Shown here: positions 34,371 through 46,110 of the stretch, piece after piece
Layout of the letters: the number at the start of each line of letters is the position of its first letter
Numbering within the stretch: position 1 is the first letter of the stretch
DNA from: Casuarius casuarius
Taxonomy: Eukaryota > Chordata > Aves > Casuariiformes > Casuariidae
DNA length: 64,000 nt
Direction of reading: 5' to 3'
NCBI GenBank assembly: GCA_003342895.1
Contig: PTFA01000082.1
Span: 2,166,793 to 2,230,792 of the forward strand
Position numbers and translations under genes: made by a program
Notes under the pieces: generated by a model
Seen by the model: only the letters and a program-made list of their open reading frames with translations
Databases searched by the model: none
Told to the model about the DNA's origin: nothing

Positions 34371-36612
34371 CCTAACATAAAACACAAAAATGGGTAAGAA
34401 AATTTGACTAGAGTAAGAGCCTGCCCATTTTCACATATCAACTTGTTTGTTCTCTTTTTTCCTTTTTTCTTCAGTTGCCTTTGAACCTCCTCTTTTCTGG
34501 TTCTGAAGAGTAGGAACAGAACTATGTACTGGTGATCTTCGTGGCTGCAGGTAGTGAGACTGTAGGAAGGGCTGAGGACCTTGTGCTGGCTATCTGAAGA
34601 GGAGCTCTGGTATAGTTCTGGGGGGAAATTGGTTCAGATAAACTGGAAAAAGTGCAGATTAGCATGGTGACTCTTCAGTGGTGATCTGAGCCAAGCCTCT
34701 ATGGACTTCTCACAATTAATCTTTAAGCTTCTCCAGGGTTTGCCCTGACCTCATTCCTACTCCCAGTCATACATACAGTGAGGAAAATTTCTGTTGAGTC
34801 ATCTATAGGAAATGTTCAGAGGAAAACTCACCTTTTTCATAGATGCTTTTTGCTGTGCTAAAGCAGCCACTGGACAAAGCCAAGTATCATCCCAGCAGTG
34901 TAGCATGGAGAAATTTGCTCAACCCAGATGGAGAGTGAGATTCTCTTCTGGTGTCTAGCAAGTGTACAAAGGTGCAACTCTTCATTTCAGAGGAGCTGCT
35001 CTGTTGCATAATGACAGAAAGACCCTAGAGTCTCTACTGTAAGAATAGAGGAGCAGACATCTTTTTTTTCTAAGTGATTTTTATTCTGATTTTGCTCAGA
35101 CTGCCAGATATACTTCTGTATGTTTGTCCTTATAATGTTGAGGTGGTAAAAGATTCGTATCAGAAAATTCTGACTCCAGAAAATAAAAACTTTTTGTTTT
35201 TTTCTCACTTTAATGAAGTAAGATTTATGTTACGCTCAGATCTCTCCAGTAAAATTGAGTGTTCGTCTTCCACTGCATGGAGGTTTTTAAGCTGCGTTGC
35301 AATATTTATACTATAATTATGAAAAATAAATAAACGTAATTGGTTTTAGAATATTTTGTTTCACAGTAAAGTTATGAGATTATTGAATTTTCCTCCCCCT
35401 TCCTGTTGAAGTAAAATTGAAAAATCTCAGAATTTCTCACAAAACAGAAATTCCTAATTTTAGTTAGTTTTGTTAGAATGATGACCTCCCGCGCTCTCAG
35501 TACAGGATTCTGGAAAGAGAGGTCCACTTGTTTCTTAACAGTATGTTGAGGAAGAATGGAAAGTAGAAGGACGTGAGAGAGGTGTGTTTGCTGGTGATTT
35601 GAAACAAAAGCAGGAATCTCAATTCCACTTTGATCTATAAGACACTTTCTGACGTGAGACAGCTGCTGTCTCTGGAGCCTTCTACATACCTCTTGAAATC
35701 CCAAGGAGCCTTCTTTTTTTAACCTGTATGGTATCCCCATTGCCCTTGAGATCCTATATTACAGCTACTTCCCTCAGAAGGGTTTGATAAGAATATCTCT
35801 TTTGGACCATGTCAGTGTCAGAGAATTGCTGTCAAGCATCAGCAGACGCTGTCCCTCCTGCCCCCGGGGCTTTAAAGATGCTATTCTAAAATTAAAGTGT
35901 TTGGTGTAGATAAGGTAGTTAAGGTTGTAATGAGGTCAAGAGTTGCTGGCAGTTTCTAACTAGATACTTTTTAGAAGTTGATCTGGTTTCTTGCTGTTAT
36001 TTTCCTTTTTAGAGAGATAAATATAGACAGACGAAGTAGAGAAAAAGTCAGGAACAGGAAGCTTTTGAAAAATATTTTGCAATTATTCTGATTGCATTGT
36101 TTAAGTCAACTCACACCGTTTGATTATGCTGGCGTTGTCTGCAATGTAATGTGACATGGAATATGTGATGTAACAAGATATGCCCGCCAAAACCCAATGT
36201 GCTTTGTTTTAGTCAGAATGTATTAACTCACTTCCTGAATAATTGACCCAAAGAGATTCTGTCAAACAGTACTAAATTATTCACTGGATTTCCAAACCAG
36301 CAGACAGTGTCCTTTAAATATTTAAGAATAATGTCAAATAATTTTCCACACCAAAAATATTCTTTTTTCGTGTTTGTTTAGGTTCCTTGCTCTTCTTTGT
36401 GGATAGGGAGGGAAGGATAATTAAATAAAAGACACTATGCCCTTGGAGATTCCCATTCACTGCCTTTGCTCTCCCACCTACAAACACCCCCAAGTATCCC
36501 CAGAAAGAGAAGCAAATGCTCCTCCAGTTCAGCTGTCAGATCCAGCTGGATTCCATATCATTAGCACTTTTTCTCTGCCTTACCCTGTGTTTTAAAACAA
36601 AATCCAAACTCT
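34371..36612. other. Noncoding stretch, no gene recognised
   Basis: A 122-codon minus-strand frame at 35372-35740 has no recognisable domain. The AT-rich segment 36060-36360 could be regulatory. No gene is supported. Confidence 0.5.
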
Positions 36613-36627
36613 CCACACACACACACA
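36613..36627. repeat. (CA)n microsatellite
   Basis: A short uninterrupted CA run. It is followed by AT-rich sequence and the (TG)n tract of the duplicated segment. Confidence 0.85.
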
Positions 36628-36629
36628 TG

Positions 36630-36744
36630 CACATATATGTTTTTATATTTATATATATGTTTGTGTGTGTGTTGTGTATGTGTGTATATATTTACCATGT
36701 AACTTCTGCCTTGGCAGTAAGTTTCTCAAGACAGGGTGCAGCAT
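36630..36744 (+). repeat. Duplicated microsatellite-linked segment, copy A
   Basis: An AT-rich run and an interrupted (TG)n/(TA)n tract lead into a non-repetitive core at 36691-36744 (TTTACCATGTAACTTCTGCC ... GGTGCAGCAT). The core recurs at 38031-38084 with 52 of 54 bases identical. The microsatellite upstream also matches in form. Copy A continues into unrelated sequence (CGCAGGCTGCACAGCC), so it may be the source locus. Confidence 0.9.
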
Positions 36745-37959
36745 CGCAGGCTGCACAGCCAAGGCTGTTAAGTGCCCTGCTATTCTCTCCCTTCAGGCCT
36801 TACAGTGCCTCTCTAGGTGTGCATTATGAGATAACAACCTAACCGGATCAATTTTGATGTGGAAAATAGGTTTCCTTAAAAAAGGGACACCAGTGTAGCA
36901 GCATTCAGGTTCTACCAATTACAGTGTCTGACACCTTTCCCCTTGAAGGTTGCATGCTGAACGAGTGCAGGGTATATTTCTGGCTTGTTTAAAAGGGATG
37001 AGGACAGGCATCTGATAGCTTACCTTAATTATTCCATTTCCTCCTCCCTATATACATTTCCAAAATCTAATTATAGTGCTTGTGGCCCCTGCGATCAGCT
37101 GGTACCCAGAGATTAATATAAAGCCATGGGAAGGACAGCTACCTCCTTTCACACTTTATACATCATTGCAAATATATTCCAGCAGTCTTTTGATACTAAT
37201 ATTTAGATACATTTATCATTGTGTTAGCATATGCAGTGAGCAATATTTACACTTGATAAGCTCTTCCAGGACCAACTGCTCCTATTACTCCTATTAAGTC
37301 CATTCAGTTTTCCACCTGAAATACCACATTTGTCTAGTCAGGGTTTGACATCTATTTTCAGGGGGGTTTGCTTTCAATAACAAGTTTTATTTAATTGTAT
37401 GTTCTGCTTCTCCCAAAAAATATGCTAGGCAATCTGTTACATATTTTCAATCATCTGAGATGCACTTGGCTGCACTCTCATGTTTATTATCTCGGCCCTG
37501 ATAAGAAGACTTTTTTGTGTGTGTGCATCTGTGTGTTGAGGTGCAATTGTTTATCTGTTCTTCCGCAGCTTTATTTAGACTGGAATTTGCGGCAATGTCC
37601 TCACAAGTGCAGGAACGTGGTCCAGCGGTGTGCTGTGCGCCCATTTGTTGGGCAGCAAGCAGGGCTCCTCGCTAGGTTTGCTATTCCAAGCCACATGTGT
37701 TGTCAAGCTGAGTTCTTTTTTTAAACAGCCAGCCTCCAGACTTATTATGTGCTCTTTACTTGTGAAAGTAAATAAATATAGTAAGGATTCTCTTGCATCT
37801 GCCCCCCCCCTTAAAGGCATCTAGAACTGGCTTTAGGCAATAGCAAACCCTATGACTCTGCTCATCCATAATTTAGTAAGAAGAAGCAAAGTCCAAGCTT
37901 TGAAGAAAAATACATATGAAATTCTCCTTCTTCATCATCATTATATAATAATAATAAAT
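36745..37959. other. Noncoding spacer between the two copies
   Basis: Frames up to 109 codons have no recognisable product. A C homopolymer run lies near 37802-37810. The two duplicated cores are offset by exactly 1340 bases. Confidence 0.5.
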
Positions 37960-37969
37960 ATAATTATTA

Positions 37970-38084
37970 TATATTTATATATTTTTATATATGTATGTGT
38001 GTGTGTGTGTTGTGTGTGTGTGTGTGTATATTTACCACGTAACTTCTGCCTTGGCAATAAGTTTCTCAAGACAGGGTGCAGCAT
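37970..38084 (+). repeat. Duplicated microsatellite-linked segment, copy B
   Basis: This is the second copy of the 36630-36744 segment, with a longer (TG)n tract. It sits in a low-complexity AT region. The 10-mer ATAATTATTA occurs immediately before it (37960-37969) and at its end (38083-38092), as a target-site duplication would. No A-tail or coding capacity is visible. The flanking region is itself AT-repetitive, so the match may be chance. Confidence 0.85.
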
Positions 38085-39369
38085 AATTATTATTATTAAC
38101 TTATTGGAGGGGAAAGAATATAGGTACTAACGATAAACTTTGCAACTCCCTCAAGTGCCAGAACTCCAGACTTACNTAGGTTGCCCAGCTTTTAATGCTA
38201 GACAGTTGTCACAAACATCATCAAATTCAATGTTTCGGCATTATGGAATAGCAAGAGCAAACCAAGAATTGAGCAAAGAATGAACTGGTTCATCAGTTTG
38301 CCTGATAATTGGCATCCCACAGGCTCCCCTGTAACAGTATCAAGTCACTGCACAAGTAAATTCACTCCCAGAGTGAGAACTTCTGCAACAATTCTCTCTA
38401 CACTGAACTTGCTTCATTTTCTGATACTTCCTGTGTGCTGAACCACCAGGGTGTGTGCCTGGTTGCAGTGTGGGAAGAGCATGTCCCAGTCCCAAGTCAG
38501 CAGTCACTGCATGCAGCAGAGCTGATGGACAGAGCTGGTTAGGAAATAAATTGCTGTTTCATGAGAAATTCTGCAGTTGAAGAAGATCTTTCTGTTGTTA
38601 AAAAGAACAGAAACAGGCAAACAAAACCATAGAAATTTCCAAGAAAAAAATGGGGTCATACTGAAGGTTTGACAGAATCAAAACCTTTGATTCTAATTTT
38701 GGCCTCCTAAAGATTCTATATAATATATGTGTATGTATATGTATATAAAAGAATGAAAAGTCATAATACTGAAACAGAAAATCTAAACCTTCTATTTCAG
38801 AAAGGACAAGCTTCAATGCTCTGATCTTCCCTGAATTGTTAATTTCTCTGTACTTCAGGTTGCATTTCTTGGAGCTTTTTTTCTTTCTTGCCTACCAACA
38901 TTTCAGGTGGTTCAAGCCCAGGCTTTACCATAAGTATACTGTTTATACCGTAGCTGGTGATCAGAGCTGCACAGAGCTACAGCAATGACTGTGATCTTTC
39001 AGGAGCAGCTTTCCTGGGGAACCTTGACCATTGTGGAGGTTCAAACAGGCAGGAGAGAAGGGGATGGCAGTGTCCTGGAAAACTGCCCCTGAAGGGTAGA
39101 CCTTCCTGCAGGAGCATGCCCAGGCTGGTGGAGGCTCTTCCAGCCCCAGTGGGAAGGAGAAAAGGAAGAACAGGGCTGGAGAAGGTCAGTACATGGATCT
39201 GCTTACCATCTCCTAGGACAGAGGATCACAGGTGCCATACAGGCACCCTGACCCTCCAACAGATGGGAAGGAGAATTTTGTCCTCTTTAGCACCGAGGGA
39301 AAGCCCCAGGGCTAACGGACTGACCCCTCATGCTTTGCTGTGGTGTGGATCTTGCAAGTGTACTCCTCA
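38085..39369. other. Noncoding stretch, no gene recognised
   Basis: A 147-codon plus-strand frame (38957-39400) runs through moderately GC-rich sequence and its end enters a MIR relic, so I reject it as a gene. An isolated N lies near 38176. Confidence 0.5.
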
Positions 39370-39500
39370 GGCTGTAACTGGATACAGAGAGGCTGAATGA
39401 TTTCCCCCGGTTATGCAGCTAATGGGCATTAGAATTGGGATTAAAACCTGGTTGACTTCCAGTCTATAGTGACAAAACCCACAGTCTTCCCAGTACTGGC
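39370..39500 (-). repeat. MIR-family SINE relic, antisense
   Basis: GGATACAGAGAGGCTGAATG, then ATTTCCCCCGGTTATGCAGC and TAGAATTGGGATTAAAACCT match the antisense MIR order (actgaggcacagagaggttaa.tgacttgccc.aggtca.acagct ... cagagctgggattagaaccca). It is one of the clearer MIR copies here. Confidence 0.75.
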
Positions 39501-40685
39501 TATGAAGCAGTACCAATGGTTTGGTGCGCTATAGGTGCCCTTAATTCCACGCACAGACATTTACTGTGTAGCCTGCATAAAACCAGCAAAACAAATGAAA
39601 CGAGTCTGGGGGCTGTGTCTGCCAAACCAGCGTGATGCTGACATGCTACTGGCTGGGTTACAGCTCTGCAAACCAAGTTTTTCAGGGGAAAGGCTGACAA
39701 AGCTTTGAAAAAGAAAAGAACCTTAGACCTTCAGTGTAGCACTCTAGCAGGCAGCTCAGTTATACACCTGGGTGTGCTCTGCATGCACTGGGGGGCTAAC
39801 ACGAGTGTGAAGCAAACATCTTTTGAATGACTTGATGCCAGAGGGGGCATGTATGGCATCCTGAGACAGCCTCAGCGAGACATCTGACTGATTAGATATT
39901 GAGGGCAGGCGCTGAGGTACCAAGGTCATGCCACATCCTGTTTTCCTCCTGCAGCTGGGCCCTGATAAAATAGCAGCTGGTAAGACCACCAATCAGATAA
40001 GGTGGCAATCTTCGACAGGCTCAAATTATTGTTGCAGCAAGGGAGGTCCAGATAAGATCAATCAGACACTGGAATGATTTAGCCATTCCTGAATTTTTTT
40101 CCCCTTTTTTCTTTCTGAAGACACTTTACACAGCCTGCCTTTTGAATATGAATGCAGGGAGCACTTGTGGAATCTCATACCATCTCAGAGCAAAATACGA
40201 GCGTTGATTTATGGGATGGATTACTGAGAAACAGTAATTCTTCGCTCTTTATGATGTTTTGTCGGAAGGTGCAGTACCCTCCAGTCAGAGCAGCATGATT
40301 TCAACTAGGTTTTTACAAAAGGAGCTAGAGAATGGGGGTGGTAGTGAATAGGGCAGCTCCTGTAACACAGCAGTTAATAAGACACAAGCACATAAATCAT
40401 GTGACGGGTATTGAGTCTAACAGGGCAAGGCAGTAGTTTTTAAAAACAGCCAGTTAAGTTACTACCCGGTAGAAAAAGGCTGACTGAAAGCCACAGGTTT
40501 TATGCCACTATTTGCAATTAAGGCTATTTTTTACCCTTTTTTCCTGTTTGAAAGTTTTTAAATGCATTATGGGAACTATAAGAAAATAAAAGGGACAGAC
40601 AGCACAGGGCTTAAACAGCAGGCTGTGCCATTCCTTTCCTCTTGATCTGCCATGGCCTGATCTGTTCCTCAGGCAGGTACACAGG
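39501..40685. other. Noncoding stretch, no gene recognised
   Basis: Frames under 80 codons. No element is recognisable before the hairpin. Confidence 0.5.
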
Positions 40686-40778
40686 ACTGCGTTGTGGTCT
40701 CTCTCCTGCGTGACCCCATATACTGGATGCAGTTAAATTCCTGAGGGTCACAGGACAGGAGAGAGACCCTGGTGCTGT
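40686..40778 (+). other. Pre-miRNA-like hairpin
   Basis: A perfect 13-bp stem (GGTCTCTCTCCTG at 40696-40708 with CAGGAGAGAGACC at 40756-40768) continues inward, after an asymmetric internal loop, into a 6-bp stem (TGACCC at 40711-40716 with GGGTCA at 40745-40750). The loop is 28 bases. Outward, about eight more positions pair on the plus strand, four of them as G-U wobbles (40686-40694 against 40770-40778). The total of about 93 bases fits a microRNA precursor. A local inverted duplication is the alternative. Confidence 0.35.
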
Positions 40779-43700
40779 GGTACAGCCGGGCTGTATTCCT
40801 CTTATTGGGCTTTGTGATCAAAGAGGTCTTGATTCTCCGCTGCAGCCTGGAGTTGTGACTCCCCTCTTTCATGTGACTCCACAGGCAGCTTTATTATACT
40901 ATACTCTACTATACACCTACTTCTCTTTTATCATCACCCCACTTATTAGAAGCAGCAAAGTCAAAGGGGAAGAAGAGTCAGGGTAATCATGATTCATACC
41001 TACAGATGAGCCCATACCTCCTTGGTGTCCTTAATTTAAAGGAACACAAAACACTTTAATCCTGAAGTTACCAGTGTTCTAGCACAACTTATTTTTTATC
41101 GCTAAAAACTGTTTATTAACAGAAACACCATAAAACAGAGCAATAGAACACTCCCAATTGAACCATTCCAACAATTTTGTAGGCTTTCTGCATGCACGTG
41201 CCCTTCATTTTGAGCCTTTGTCAAGCACTCTTTGTCACAACAAGTTGGGAACATTGGACAACACCAAAGTAGGCAGATCAGCTATATATGAGTAGGTGAA
41301 TTCTGGTCTTGGTTTGTTTATGGCATGCAGAAATTTCCAGGACCANGTCTTTTGGCCACTGCCATATCATGAAGTAGGCCATTAAAGTGGGATATGAGCA
41401 GATGTCACCATTGAAAAAGAATCATAAGAACTGCCTTCCCAGAGGACATCAAAAGCCCATCTAGCTCATTAATCGGTCCCTGACAGTGATCAAGGCCTGA
41501 TGTTTCAAAGGAAGATAAAAAATAATTGTAATAAACAGAGACAAAAATGCACCTAACTACAATCGGCTGCTATGGGAAAAAAGTCGTCTTGACTCTGGGC
41601 TAATTACCAGCAAATGCCAAGCAACAAAAGGTGAACAGCATAATTATGTGGCTGTGCTGCTGTGAATCATAAAATGGAGTTTCACGATCAGTGCTGTCAG
41701 TGGCTATAGCACAATGCCAATAAGTACAGCTTCAAGGGGAATGGCTATTTTCACAATATGCAGTCCATATATCTGGAAGCAGATCGTATAGGTAAGACAC
41801 TTGACTTGCTTGAGAATCACCACTTTCAGGAGGATGGGTGGTCTGGGCTGAGGAGCTGCCTTTAATTCCAGCAGGTACAATTACTGGTGCAAATGAGTGC
41901 AGTTTTTCCTGAGAGAATGTATATGAGCATTGCTCCACCAGAAACAAGGAAACCATAGTGATTTGCAGCAACTGAAGAACTGACCCACAGGTGGTTACTG
42001 GCTGCAGATTGCATTTGGAGGGTTTGGTTTTACAGGCTCAAGAAGATATTTGAGAGTAATAGAGAGTGCTGAATAATAGCTGCATGAATTTCATGGACCT
42101 GATCAGATGAGTTCTTTTCTTTGTTTTTCTTTTCTCTTTTTTTTTGTTTTTGTGCTAAAGAGATGAGCTGAGACTAGGAAAGATGTGCCCAGGAAATAAT
42201 TTCCCTAGCAAGTTCTGGTATATTTTCCTGATAAATAATTATAAATTTATTTTATGTTCTCCCAGCTGTTGCCTCTCTGCAATTTCTCTTCACATCATAG
42301 AATCAGAATATACTGCAGGTTACAGGCTAACAGAGGGGGATGCCTAAGCTAGTTTAAACTGAATGGTAGTTTGAAATAGCACTACTGCAGATAGATTTCT
42401 TTTGGTATCCAAGCCAGTCTAAAGCAGCTGGCTATCTCTACCTGACACTGCTCTCTGGCATATATATATACACTTCCAACTCTTAGTCAATTAATAGAAA
42501 ATATTGACAAACACTCTCACAATTTAGTATTTGTTTCTCAGTAAAAAATCCTTTCCTAAAGGCAGTATGGTATAATTTCACTTGTAGCTGACAAAATATA
42601 AATATAACTCATGCATTCATCTTTGCCATCCACCTCTTTTTCGGCAGAGCTCTATGGGCAAATCCAGTGATGTAGTCAATTTAGAGCACGCAGCTCGCAG
42701 ACCAGAATAAGCCNTATTAACAGCCTTGTGCTACTCCTCCTTCGCCCTCCTGATATGAACACAGAGACTCCAACAATAACCTGGCAGTGTTAGTCATATG
42801 TACACAACTTCTTTCTCTCGGTCCCACTTTTCCTCTTTGAACACCAGGTCCACTTATGCAAAGAAGAAACAAGCAGGACTTTGGAGTAAGCAAGAGCCCC
42901 ATCTCTCAAGAGCCCGGGAGACCTACAGTCTGTTCTTTCCATTTGCAGTATAGTTTGAGACCTCTGGAAAGGTCCTCATTACTATCACAAACAGATGATG
43001 CAATTTCCAATTTCTACTTTCCACATTAAATACTTCCCTTCTGTGTTACAAGAAGACATTGTACTGTAAGACATACTTACTAACACAATGAATATTTGCA
43101 TTCCAGTAGTGTCTAGTTACAGCTTCTACACACATTAAGAGAAAAAGATGGGATATTTGTATTCCTTGCTAAGACAATTGAAAAATTTGTTAATACATTC
43201 CTCCTATTAAACCAAGTAGACCATAACTAGCAGCAGTGTAACACAGAATGTACCTGATGGAGAAAACGGATTCAAAAGCTTTAATGTCCCAGGAGTTTTT
43301 TGCCCTGTGGACACTTGGACTTGTTAGATAATTGCTTACTTAACCTGAATGTGTTCTGATTACCTAATTTTAGTTGTATATCCTTTGTCAGAAGCAGCCG
43401 TTCTGGTGAAGCAGGTGCTTTTCTCTGCCCAGAGCTGTGGTGCAATTCAAGCCAGCTGGATAGGCAGCCAAACTCCACCTAATTCCTCTGGTGGAGTCTG
43501 AAAAGTTTCCTGAGCAATTGTGCTGTGACCACATAGGAAGGCAAAGTACTACCACTTTGGGAATGATGAATGAACATAACAGTTCCTACCCCTCCAGTCT
43601 GTTCTCAATGGTAGAGGTATGTTTGTGGCTTAAACTTCAGAAATACCTACAGTCCTATATGGTCAATAGAGACAGGAGCGGTAATCACAATGTTGTTATA

Positions 43701-44645
43701 CAGACAGATCACCCTCTGGAGACCTGAAAAGATATCTACTTCCTTCCATTTGTTAGAAATTGTTGGAATCACCTTGGATCAGAATCCTAAAATCTTACTG
43801 AAGCAGCAGCTAGATGGGGCACCGCTGGAAGTAAGTGGACTGGATTCCACTCTTGGTTAGGAGGCTAACAAAAGGCCTACAATGAAAAAAAAAGGAAAAA
43901 AGGAAATCTTTCAGGAACAAAAGACACTTCCTCTTTTCTCATTTGCAGCTCTTTGAAAGTCAAACTTTCTTCTGGCAATTGCTATGCAAACATTTTTGAT
44001 GTCTGTGAAGAAGCATCTGGACACTTACAGTGGCATCTGGACATAAATATTAAAAGATCAGCTAAAACCTGATGCGAGTTAGCCATGTAGATAGCCATAA
44101 AAACCACAACCACAAAACCTCACTCTTGGCCTTTTGCTACAAAAGTGGATGCTTCCTCCCTTGTTTTCAGTGTGTTTATGAATTGACACTTAAAAAAATG
44201 CATTCATTCAGTCTTGACTAATGGTAGGATTTTCTTTCATTTTGACCATTTTTAATGAAACTGGAAATTTTCTGGCCTGACTGAACAGGTAGAAAATGTC
44301 CCTTACTCCCTCTCCAAACCCCCTGCCGAATTTTTGGTGTTCTACAACATGAAAGTTTTGATTTTCATTGTGAAATGTGTGTTTGCTCTCTCCTCTCTTT
44401 GCTTCCCTTCCTAGACACAGTCTGGACTCCCACTGAGTCTGAACTGTATGAGTGCAGTGCCATGGGCCATGGGCTGAGCTACCTAGGAATAATTACTGTG
44501 GGTGATTACTTCACTGTATTAAAAGAAGATTTGTTGGTTTTGTGTACTCAAGCCTCACTGTAGCATTCCCACTGGGAAGATATAGTGTGAGGGAAGAAAA
44601 ATGGTTCTAAGATCCTCCTGGACAGGACTTCTGAAGGAAAACAGT
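40779..44645. other. Noncoding stretch, no gene recognised
   Basis: Frames stay under 80 codons. A T-rich tract lies at about 42120-42160. A short CATAGAATCAGAATATACTG at 42297 faintly recalls the terminal octamer region of avian CR1 but stops matching at once. Isolated Ns lie near 41346 and 42714. Confidence 0.5.
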
Positions 44646-44668
44646 ACACACACACACACATACACACG
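44646..44668. repeat. (CA)n microsatellite, interrupted
   Basis: CA dinucleotides with a T and a G interruption near the 3' end. Confidence 0.85.
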
Positions 44669-45519
44669 CATCCCTGTTCTCACAATGTNAAAAAGCAAGC
44701 TAAAATGATAACTCAGTGACTATTTTTTCATCTTATAATTTAGGGTCTAGTCTCACGACTTTTGAGCCCCTCAGGCTGGCAGTGCTGCAAGTCTTTTTTT
44801 CAAAAGTGGCATGAACATGAAGATATCTAAATCCCACTAATTTTTAATGAGTCTGAGATGCAGATTGTCAAAGGTTTTCGAAGCTGACAGTAGTCAAGCA
44901 TGTAAATGTGTTTGATATCCCAGGTCTTATTACCTCAATTTTCTCTTGATAAAAACAGGAGTAATAGCTTTTGCCCTCCGGAAGAGAATACTTGAAAGCC
45001 TGAGCAGTGCTAGGATAATGGAGATCCTTTAAATTTTTCAAAGACAACTGGAAAAGGCATAAGTCAGTGGATGTGGATCAACTAAGCAATCCTGAATCTT
45101 CTGCATGCCATCACTTGCTCTCAGCTTATCTTTTTTCCCACTCCTACTGCTCTCTTTCTGGTCTTTTGGCTGTGTTTGCCCTTTCACTGCAGGCTTCAGT
45201 GCTCTTTATGTCATTTGCAGGAGTGGTCAACTGCAAGTCATATATCCCACCACCAGAGCTAGGCTGCTTATGGGATGGATTTGGTTTTATAAAGCTTTTT
45301 CTGTTTCTTTATGTTCTAAAGTCATATGTAGTATTTCATGANGAAAAAAGAAATGTTCTGATGGTCGCGCTCTGCAGTTGCTAACTCATTGAGAGATTTT
45401 TTTTTTTTCTAGCTTGGCCCAAATGCAAGGTGAACAAATTGCTCTAAAAGACTCTCAAAAATGGAATCTTACAGATTGTTTATACTTATCTTCTGCCTGA
45501 ATATTTGGTAAGGACTCTA
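44669..45519. other. Noncoding stretch, no gene recognised
   Basis: A 105-codon plus-strand frame (45067-45384) is rich in hydrophobic residues but contains an N and shows no family resemblance. A poly-T run lies near 45396-45410. Confidence 0.5.
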
Positions 45520-46110
45520 TAATTTAAATAAAAGGGCTAATTTTTCCCCAATTTAATGTCTTTTTAACAGTGTGGGAGTTATAAACATTATAATAATTTT
45601 ACCACTTTCATATTTAAAAATATGCCCTCTAAGCATTTATATTCAGGATTTGTTTTTCTTCAGATGTGTAAATAACGCTTAGCAATTTGCATCTCATGCA
45701 TAAATCTCTCTCCTGTTGAATGTAAATTAAAAAATAATAACAATTGAACCCCCACCCCTTTCAGTTTCTTTTTTTCCCACCTCCTCATATTTATGGCAAC
45801 TTATCTGGCTAATTCTTCCAAGGAGAATTTTGAGGTTTATGTGTGTTTAAAAAATAATCTTTTATTGAAGTTTTCTTCCACTGAGTAATAAGAAGCCTAG
45901 AGCTGATTAATAGTATTTCCTTTTGCAGCCCTAATGAAAGTATTTCAGGTTTTATGCATCCCAGATGAACCCACTTTAAATAGTGTGTGTATATGTATGC
46001 ATGTGTGTTGCTCTTTCTTGGGATTTATCCAAAAGGAACTTAGTTTCCGGGTTCCTTGTAGAGCAATATTGGTGCTGGCTTAATCAATTTCAATTTGCTT
46101 TCAAAGCAGA
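45520..46110. promoter_or_regulatory. Candidate conserved AT-rich regulatory element
   Basis: The segment has low CpG, little repeat content and closely spaced homeodomain/POU-like words: an octamer ATTTGCAT at 45685-45692, ATGCATAAAT at 45696-45705, and ATTATAATAATTTTA near 45588. This texture is typical of developmental enhancers in gene deserts, but motif density alone is weak in AT-rich DNA. Without an alignment this remains a candidate. Confidence 0.25.

Noticed and set aside
37560..37830. Possible LTR with an AATAAATATA signal
   Set aside because: No TG...CA ends, paired LTR, primer-binding site or retroviral coding remnants are visible.
38957..39400. 147-codon plus-strand frame
   Set aside because: It runs into a MIR relic and has a composition-driven peptide with no domain.
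42290..42330. CATAGAATCAGAATA-type phrase resembling the CR1 3' octamer end in antisense
   Set aside because: The following sequence does not continue as CR1, so it is probably coincidence.
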